From Streptacidiphilus fuscans (lineage in GTDB: Bacteria > Actinomycetota > Actinomycetes > Streptomycetales > Streptomycetaceae), in the NCBI RefSeq assembly GCF_015690355.1, contig NZ_JADPRT010000021.1:62001-126000 (forward strand): 64,000 nucleotides of DNA, read 5' to 3'. A model generated the notes under the pieces. The model had not been told where the DNA came from. It searched no databases and was given only the letters and a program-made list of their open reading frames with translations. Shown one piece after another: positions 59,514 to 64,000 of the stretch. Both the position numbers and the translations under genes were made by a program. Numbering within the stretch: position 1 is the first letter of the stretch; each line of letters begins with the position of its first letter.

Positions 59514-60257
59514 GTGGCAGCACGGCACGAGGAGATTGCCGACGCGCTGCGGCAGGCCATCGATCTCGGGGAGTACCCGGTGGGCGGCATGCTGCCCACC
59601 GAGACGGAGCTCTCCGCCCGCTACGCCGTCTCACGCGGCACGGTCCGCCAGGCCGTCGCGGCGCTGACCGCGGAGGGCCGGATCGGCTCCCGCCAGGGCG
59701 CCCGCCGGGTGGTTCTGGGCAGCCGCCGCAGCCAGAGCTTCGCCGAACTCCGCAGCTTCGCCCAGTGGGCGAAGGCGATGGGGCACACGGCCACCGGCCG
59801 GGTCATCCACCAGTTCCGCCGCCCGGCCACGGTCGAGGACGCCCAGCGACTCCAGATCGCGCCGGGCGAGGAGGTCCTCCAGGTGCTGCGCGTGCGCGGA
59901 CTCGACGGTGAGCCGGTGCTGTTGGAGCGCAACGTCTACGCGCAGTGGATGGCCGACGCGGTGGAGCGGCTCCCCGCCGAGTGCGAGTCCGTGGTCCAGG
60001 CGCTCTACGACGACATAGGGATGATCTTCGCCTACGGTGAGCACGTCATCGACGCGGTCGCAGCCGGCGCGGAGGACGCCCGCCTGCTCGACATCCGTCG
60101 CGGCAGCCCGCTGCTGCGCATCCGCCGCATGACGACGACCCCGGCGGGCCGCCCCATCGAGTGGTCCGACGACCGCTACGTCTCCGGCACGGTCAGCTTC
60201 GCGGTGGCCAACTCCATCGGCTCCAACCCCCTGGCGCGCCAGTCGGGCCAGAGCTGA
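59514..60257 (+). CDS. GntR family regulator, HutC subfamily
   Basis: A 247-residue repressor. Residues 1-70 are the GntR winged helix (GGMLPTETELSARYAVSRGT, then VRQAVAALTAEGRIGSRQG). Residues ~95-240 form the UTRA ligand domain (FRRPATVEDAQRLQIAPGEE, LERNVYAQWMADAVERLP). HutC-type members sense small ligands such as urocanate, sugars or phosphonates. The GTG start has AGGAG six bases upstream. It is divergent from the ABC operon and probably represses it from the 59303 operator. Repeat copy F follows the stop. Confidence 0.93.
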   Translation: MAARHEEIADALRQAIDLGEYPVGGMLPTETELSARYAVSRGTVRQAVAALTAEGRIGSRQGARRVVLGSRRSQSFAELRSFAQWAKAMGHTATGRVIHQFRRPATVEDAQRLQIAPGEEVLQVLRVRGLDGEPVLLERNVYAQWMADAVERLPAECESVVQALYDDIGMIFAYGEHVIDAVAAGAEDARLLDIRRGSPLLRIRRMTTTPAGRPIEWSDDRYVSGTVSFAVANSIGSNPLARQSGQS

Positions 60258-60288
60258 CCCGACGACAACAGTCTTTGCAGATGGGTCA

Positions 60289-60447
60289 GTTGCAACAGGC
60301 AGGGGCGCGGGGAACTGCGCGAGAAGCCACTGATGAGCGGATGGCCCTGCTCGTTCGGTGCTCTACCTGCGTGGGTGGCTTGTCGCGCCCGCGCGGCGGA
60401 GCCGCATATCAGCAGAGCCCCGCGCCCCTGGATAGTGCAACAACCTG
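60289..60447. repeat. Dispersed palindromic intergenic repeat, copy F
   Basis: The left end GTTGCAACAGGCAGGGGCGC leads into the core GGGGCGCGGGGAACTGCGCG, and the right end is the variant form with GCGGCGGAGCCGCATATCAG and CCCCGCGCCCCTGGATAGTG, closing in GCAACAAC. It lies between the GntR gene and the iron box of the transporter gene. The centre shares CGGATGGCCCTGCTCGTTCG with copy A. Confidence 0.88.
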
Positions 60448-60462
60448 GGCAGGCAGAAAGGC

Positions 60463-60479
60463 TTAGGTTAGCCTTACTT
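60463..60479 (+). promoter_or_regulatory. Iron box (DmdR/IdeR-type operator)
   Basis: TTAGGTTAGCCTTACTT closely resembles the left part of the actinobacterial iron box (TTAGGTTAGGCTAACCTAA). It lies 49 bases upstream of the transporter ATG, a usual place for repression by iron-loaded DmdR/IdeR. The right half is less well kept. Confidence 0.75.
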
Positions 60480-60528
60480 GCCGCAGGCGCCTTCCGCTCT
60501 GCGTCGTGCTGCCGTCGGGAGGGCCCGC

Positions 60529-61329
60529 ATGTCCACGACCGAGATCACCCTGCTGGGTGCCGTCGCCGGGTTCACCATCTACCTCGGTCTCCCCGTCGGA
60601 CGACTCAAAGCTCCCCTCCCGCGGACGCGGGCCCTGCTCAACGCCGTGGCCATCGGCATTCTGGTCTTCCTGCTCTGGGACGTGCTGACCCACGCGTGGG
60701 ACCCGATCGACAGCGCCCTCGGCGACCACCACTACGCCTCGGCGACCGGCAACGGCCTGGTCTTCTTCGGCTGCTTCGGTGTCGGCCTGATGGGCCTCGT
60801 CTACTTCGACCGGCTGATGGCCCGCAAGGCCACCGCCGCGGGCGGTCCCGCCGACGGCGGAAGCACGCGGTCGCGCTTCGACATGCTGGCGCTGATGATC
60901 GCCGTCGGCATCGGACTGCACAACTTCGCCGAGGGCCTTGCCATCGGCAACAGCGCCGCGTCCGGCCAGCTCCAGCTGGCGGTGCTGCTGATCATCGGCT
61001 TCGGTCTGCACAACGCGACCGAGGGCTTCGGCATCGTCGCCCCGCTGGCGGCGGAGGGCACCCGACCGAGCTGGGGCCGACTCGGCGTGCTCGGCCTGAT
61101 CGGTGGCGGTCCGACCTTCCTCGGCACGCTCGTGGGGCAGTCGGTCGTCAACGACACACTCTCCATCGGCTTCCTGACCCTGGCGGCGGGCTCGATCCTC
61201 TACGTCGTGATCGAGCTGCTCGCGGTGGCCCGCAAGGCGGCCATGAAGGAGCTCGTCACCTGGGGCATCCTCGGGGGCGTGATCGCGGGCTTCGTCACCG
61301 ACGCCGTCGTCACCGCGGCAGGGGCCTGA
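60529..61329 (+). CDS. ZIP family metal transporter
   Basis: A 266-residue membrane protein with about eight helices in the ZIP family of divalent metal transporters. Key metal-site motifs are IGLHNFAEGLAIG and FGLHNATEGFGI, in helices 4 and 5, each with the HN..EG pattern. A variable loop rich in Gly/Ala lies between helices 3 and 4. GGGAGGG lies six bases before the ATG. The iron box upstream suggests that the metal is iron rather than the zinc usually assumed for ZIP proteins. The gene is monocistronic. Confidence 0.9.
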   Translation: MSTTEITLLGAVAGFTIYLGLPVGRLKAPLPRTRALLNAVAIGILVFLLWDVLTHAWDPIDSALGDHHYASATGNGLVFFGCFGVGLMGLVYFDRLMARKATAAGGPADGGSTRSRFDMLALMIAVGIGLHNFAEGLAIGNSAASGQLQLAVLLIIGFGLHNATEGFGIVAPLAAEGTRPSWGRLGVLGLIGGGPTFLGTLVGQSVVNDTLSIGFLTLAAGSILYVVIELLAVARKAAMKELVTWGILGGVIAGFVTDAVVTAAGA

Positions 61330-61386
61330 AGCTTCCCCGCACGAGGTTGGTGACGTCACAGGCAGGCGCTGTACGGTGGGCCCACT

Positions 61387-62409
61387 ATGGACCACACGCC
61401 CTACCCCGCCGTCTCCGTGATCATGCCCGTGCTCGACGAGTCCCGGCACCTGCGCACCGCCGTGGAGCGGATTCTCGAGCAGGAGTACCCCGGTGACGTC
61501 GAGGTCGTGATCGCGCTCGGGCCCTCGAAGGACAACACCGACGAGATCGCCGCCGCGCTGGTCGCCGAGACCGCGGGCACCTCCCGCGAGGTCCGCACCG
61601 TCCCCAACCCGACCGGTCGCACCCCCGCCGGGCTCAACGCGGCGATCGAGGGTTCGCGCTTCCCGATCGTGGTCCGCGTGGACGGGCACGGCCTGCTCAC
61701 CCCCGGCTACATCGCCACCGCCGTCCGACTGCTCCACGAGAAGGACGCGGCCAACGTCGGCGGGATCATGAACGCCGAGGGCGAGACCGAGTGGGAGAAG
61801 GCGGTCGCCGCCGCGATGACCTCCCGGATCGGCGTCGGCAACGCCGCCTTCCACACCGGTGGCGAGGCCGCTCCGGCCGACACGGTCTACCTGGGTGTGT
61901 TCCGGCGCAAGGTGCTGGAGCAACAGGGCGGCTACAACGTGGAGTTCATAAGGGCCCAGGACTGGGAGCTCAACTACCGCATCCGGCAGGCCGGTGGGCT
62001 GATCTGGTTCACCCCGGACCTCAAGGTCACCTACCGTCCGCGTCCGAGCGTCCGCGCCCTGGCCAAGCAGTACAAGGACTACGGGCGTTGGCGTCGCGTG
62101 GTCACCCGCTACCACCGCGGCTCGGTCAACCTCCGCTACCTCGCGCCGCCGGCGGCCCTGCTCGGCTGCGCAGTCGGCCTGGTCGCCGGGGTCGCGCTGA
62201 CGCCGGTCGCGTTCGTGCTGCCGGGCGGCTACGCGGCGGCGATCCTGCTCGGCTCGGTCAAGGAAGGCCGCGGCCTGTCCGCCTCCGCCCGCGCCCAACT
62301 GCCGGTCGCCCTGGCCACCATGCACATGTCCTGGGGTTGGGGCTTCCTCACCAGCCCGCGCTCGCTGGCGAACCGCGTCATCGCGAGCACGGCCGCGCAG
62401 CACGACTGA
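61387..62409 (+). CDS. Family 2 glycosyltransferase
   Basis: A 340-residue membrane-associated glycosyltransferase. The GT2 fold starts with VSVIMPVLDESRHLRTAVER; the donor-site acidic pattern is VVRVDGHG in place of a strict DxD, and the acceptor-side block is RAQDWELNYRIRQAGG. A hydrophobic C-terminal region (residues ~250-290) would anchor it in the membrane. It resembles succinoglycan-type glycosyltransferases. The start is ATG 61387 without an obvious ribosome site. Neighbouring LytR_C and LCP genes suggest a role in cell-wall glycopolymer assembly. Confidence 0.9.
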   Translation: MDHTPYPAVSVIMPVLDESRHLRTAVERILEQEYPGDVEVVIALGPSKDNTDEIAAALVAETAGTSREVRTVPNPTGRTPAGLNAAIEGSRFPIVVRVDGHGLLTPGYIATAVRLLHEKDAANVGGIMNAEGETEWEKAVAAAMTSRIGVGNAAFHTGGEAAPADTVYLGVFRRKVLEQQGGYNVEFIRAQDWELNYRIRQAGGLIWFTPDLKVTYRPRPSVRALAKQYKDYGRWRRVVTRYHRGSVNLRYLAPPAALLGCAVGLVAGVALTPVAFVLPGGYAAAILLGSVKEGRGLSASARAQLPVALATMHMSWGWGFLTSPRSLANRVIASTAAQHD

Positions 62410-62457
62410 GCCTGCCGCTCGGCAGGTTCAGCACGCTCAGGCTCCGCACGCTCGGCC

Positions 62458-63096
62458 TCAGCAGGCCGTGAACTCCTTGCCGACGCCGTGGAAGTCCGCG
62501 CCGAGCGTCAGCACCATCGGGTCACGCAGCCCCGTCGACGTCCCGTTCCCGTGCAGGGACGCGACGGGCAGACCCAGCGCGGCGACCAGCGTGCGCGCCT
62601 GGTCGACGTGGTTCGGCGCGTAGACGAGCGAGGTCAGCGGCTGGTTGTGCGGTGCCGGGCCGCCGTTGCTGGTACGCAGGAACTTCGCGGTGTTCTGCAT
62701 CCAGCTGAGCACGGCCTCCGCCTGTCCGAACGTGCCGCTGCCGTTCAGGACGGTCACCCGGACGTTGATCGGCTGCGCCTTGGACCCCGTGTGCGCGAAC
62801 GCCGCGTCGGCGGGCTCCGGCGTGCAGGTGGGCGACGGTGCGGCGGTTGGGCTGCTTGCCCGAGTCGCCGCCGCGGTCCCGCTCGCGTCGATGGCGGCTG
62901 CGGCGTTGGGCTTGCCGGCACCGTGCAGCAGCAGGAAGCCGCCGATCACCATCAGCGCCAGGAACCCGGCCGCAGCGGCCAGCCAGGGCCCGCCATGCGC
63001 GCCCCGACGGGACCCGGCGCGTCCTCCGGAGGCCCGTCTGGAGCGTGTGCGGGCGCGCGACGAGTCGGCTCGTCGGCCCTTGCCCCGCGTCCCCAC
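62458..63096 (-). CDS. Membrane protein with LytR C-terminal domain
   Basis: A 212-residue protein. A basic cytoplasmic stretch (~1-38), one transmembrane helix (~40-58) and a Pro/Thr/Ala linker lead to a C-terminal LytR_C domain (residues ~112-210; VRVTVLNGSGTFGQAEAVLS, YAPNHVDQARTLVAAL). The GTG at 63096 has GGAG six bases upstream. Proteins with only this domain accompany LCP ligases, which transfer wall teichoic acid or other glycopolymers to peptidoglycan, and the gene downstream of an LCP gene fits. The two cysteines (linker and C-terminus) may form a disulfide outside the cell. Confidence 0.85.
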   Translation of the reverse strand: MGTRGKGRRADSSRARTRSRRASGGRAGSRRGAHGGPWLAAAAGFLALMVIGGFLLLHGAGKPNAAAAIDASGTAAATRASSPTAAPSPTCTPEPADAAFAHTGSKAQPINVRVTVLNGSGTFGQAEAVLSWMQNTAKFLRTSNGGPAPHNQPLTSLVYAPNHVDQARTLVAALGLPVASLHGNGTSTGLRDPMVLTLGADFHGVGKEFTAC

Positions 63097-63241
63097 GTCC
63101 CGCTCCGTTCCTGCCCAGCCCTGCTGCCCCGTGCCTGCGGCGCCCAGCGTAGCGGGAGGCACTGACGCAACCGGTGCCGAGACGGCACCCCTCACCCGCT
63201 GGAGTGACGCGGGCCTACGAGCCGGGCCTAAGACGCTGGGC

Positions 63242-64000
63242 CTACGACGCGGCGCAGATGTCCTGCGAGCCGGTACGCCCGGTGAAGGTCGCCGCGGGGG
63301 ACGCGGGCGTCGCGGGCGACATGCCGTCCGCCGACGCGGGACTGGCCGGTGTGACGGAGACCGGTTGGTCGTTGCGCAGCTGCTCGAAGAGCTGGTTGGC
63401 GTCCGGCTGCTTGAACTGGTCGCGGTTGTGGTCGTACGCGTAGGGCTCGCGCGGCGCGGTCAGGAAGGTGGTCCGGTCCGACGGCATGTCGGAGAGGCTG
63501 GAGGCGAGGCCGTAGAGCTTGTCGAGCGAGTTCAGCCCCGGGTCGACGGTCAGCGCGGAGGTCGCGGCGTCGAGCAGCGGGTAGAGCCGGGTCGGGTTGA
63601 GCAGCACCCCCGAGCTCTCCACCTGCTGCACCATCGAGGAGAGGAAGTCCTGCTGACGCCCCATCCGCGCGGTGTCGCTGCCGTCGCCCAGGGCGTACCG
63701 CACGCGTACGTAGCCGAGGGCCTGCTCGCCGTTGAGCGTCTGCCGTCCGGCCGGGAGGTCCAGGTTCGCGTCGTTGTCGCTGACGGGCGCGCTCAGGCAG
63801 ACGGGCACCCCGCCGATCGCGTCGACCATCTTCTTGAACCCGGCGAAGTCGACCACGACGAAGTGGTCGATCCGAATGTCCGTCAGCGCCTCGACGGTAC
63901 GGATCGTGCAGGCCGTTCCGCCTTTCTCGAAGGCCGAGTTGAACATCCCGAAGTAGGGATCGGTGACCCGACCGTCCGGCAGCGTGCACGCGGGCACGTC
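63242..64000 (-). CDS. LytR-CpsA-Psr (LCP) family ligase, truncated by the window edge
   Basis: The frame is open to the last base, so the N-terminus, including the transmembrane helix and the early catalytic Asp/Arg residues, is missing. The visible ~252 residues carry the typical LCP core: IDHFVVVDFAGFKKMVDAIG, GGVPVCLS, and the polyprenyl-phosphate pocket GYVRVRYALGDGSDTARMGR followed by QQ. The Ala/Ser/Pro-rich tail ends near QDICAAS. The enzyme should transfer glycopolymers from lipid carriers to peptidoglycan on the cell surface. Confidence 0.92.
   Translation of the reverse strand, partial: DVPACTLPDGRVTDPYFGMFNSAFEKGGTACTIRTVEALTDIRIDHFVVVDFAGFKKMVDAIGGVPVCLSAPVSDNDANLDLPAGRQTLNGEQALGYVRVRYALGDGSDTARMGRQQDFLSSMVQQVESSGVLLNPTRLYPLLDAATSALTVDPGLNSLDKLYGLASSLSDMPSDRTTFLTAPREPYAYDHNRDQFKQPDANQLFEQLRNDQPVSVTPASPASADGMSPATPASPAATFTGRTGSQDICAAS

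Overview
The window is high-GC DNA from a Streptomyces-like actinomycete, probably family Streptomycetaceae. The evidence is strong third-position GC codon use, many GTG starts with GGAGG-type ribosome sites, actinobacterial families (LCP, DUF6325, AfsR/SARP, LPxTG/LAxTG surface proteins) and a DmdR/IdeR-type iron box. The genus cannot be fixed from this sequence. No rRNA, tRNA, CRISPR array, insertion sequence or phage gene was recognised.

Layout. 0-4.8 kb: a truncated gene, a DUF4291 protein, a WXG100-like secretion substrate, a GAF-GGDEF diguanylate cyclase and fdhD. 4.9-16 kb: histidine catabolism, with hutH followed by an RpiR-type regulator, then after five unrelated small genes an operon hutU / M20 amidohydrolase / hutF / hutI. 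16.2-20.8 kb: a four-gene cell-surface operon (two sortase-anchored proteins flanking two membrane-anchored secreted proteins). 20.9-24.2 kb: two paralogous POT peptide transporters. 24.4-30.2 kb: a two-component system, GtrA, purK-purE and a membrane dipeptidase. 30.4-33.5 kb: a YtcJ-like amidohydrolase and a divergent MerR regulator/DUF4188 pair.

33.5-50.3 kb is the most novel region, a probable natural-product cluster without any NRPS, PKS or carrier protein. A LuxR/TrmB-like regulator and an AfsR-type SARP lie at its left side. The operon runs: 5-aminolevulinate-synthase-like enzyme, TauD-type dioxygenase, KAS III-like acyltransferase with an exchanged His/Asn pair, ATP-grasp ligase, LuxC-half/PaaK-like fusion ligase, complete tricorn protease, MFS exporter. 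Several genes overlap by 4 bases, and a run of 11-12-base spaced ATTC repeats sits just ahead of the first gene as a candidate SARP site. My working model, which is inference, is a peptide-like alpha-aminoketone (ketomethylene pseudopeptide) with peptidase activity and the tricorn protease as target or resistance factor; a C5N-type cyclised aminoketone is the main alternative.

50.4-64 kb: CoA-binding protein, UDP-glucose dehydrogenase, NCS2 permease, SMR pump and HAD hydrolase (all minus strand), then an ABC importer (ATPase, two permeases, lipoprotein) divergent from a HutC-family GntR regulator with a good shared operator. A ZIP-family transporter behind an iron box, a GT2 glycosyltransferase, a LytR_C protein and a truncated LCP protein follow. 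A dispersed family of palindromic intergenic repeats (core GGGGCGCGGGGAACTGCGCG) occurs six times in the window, always between genes.
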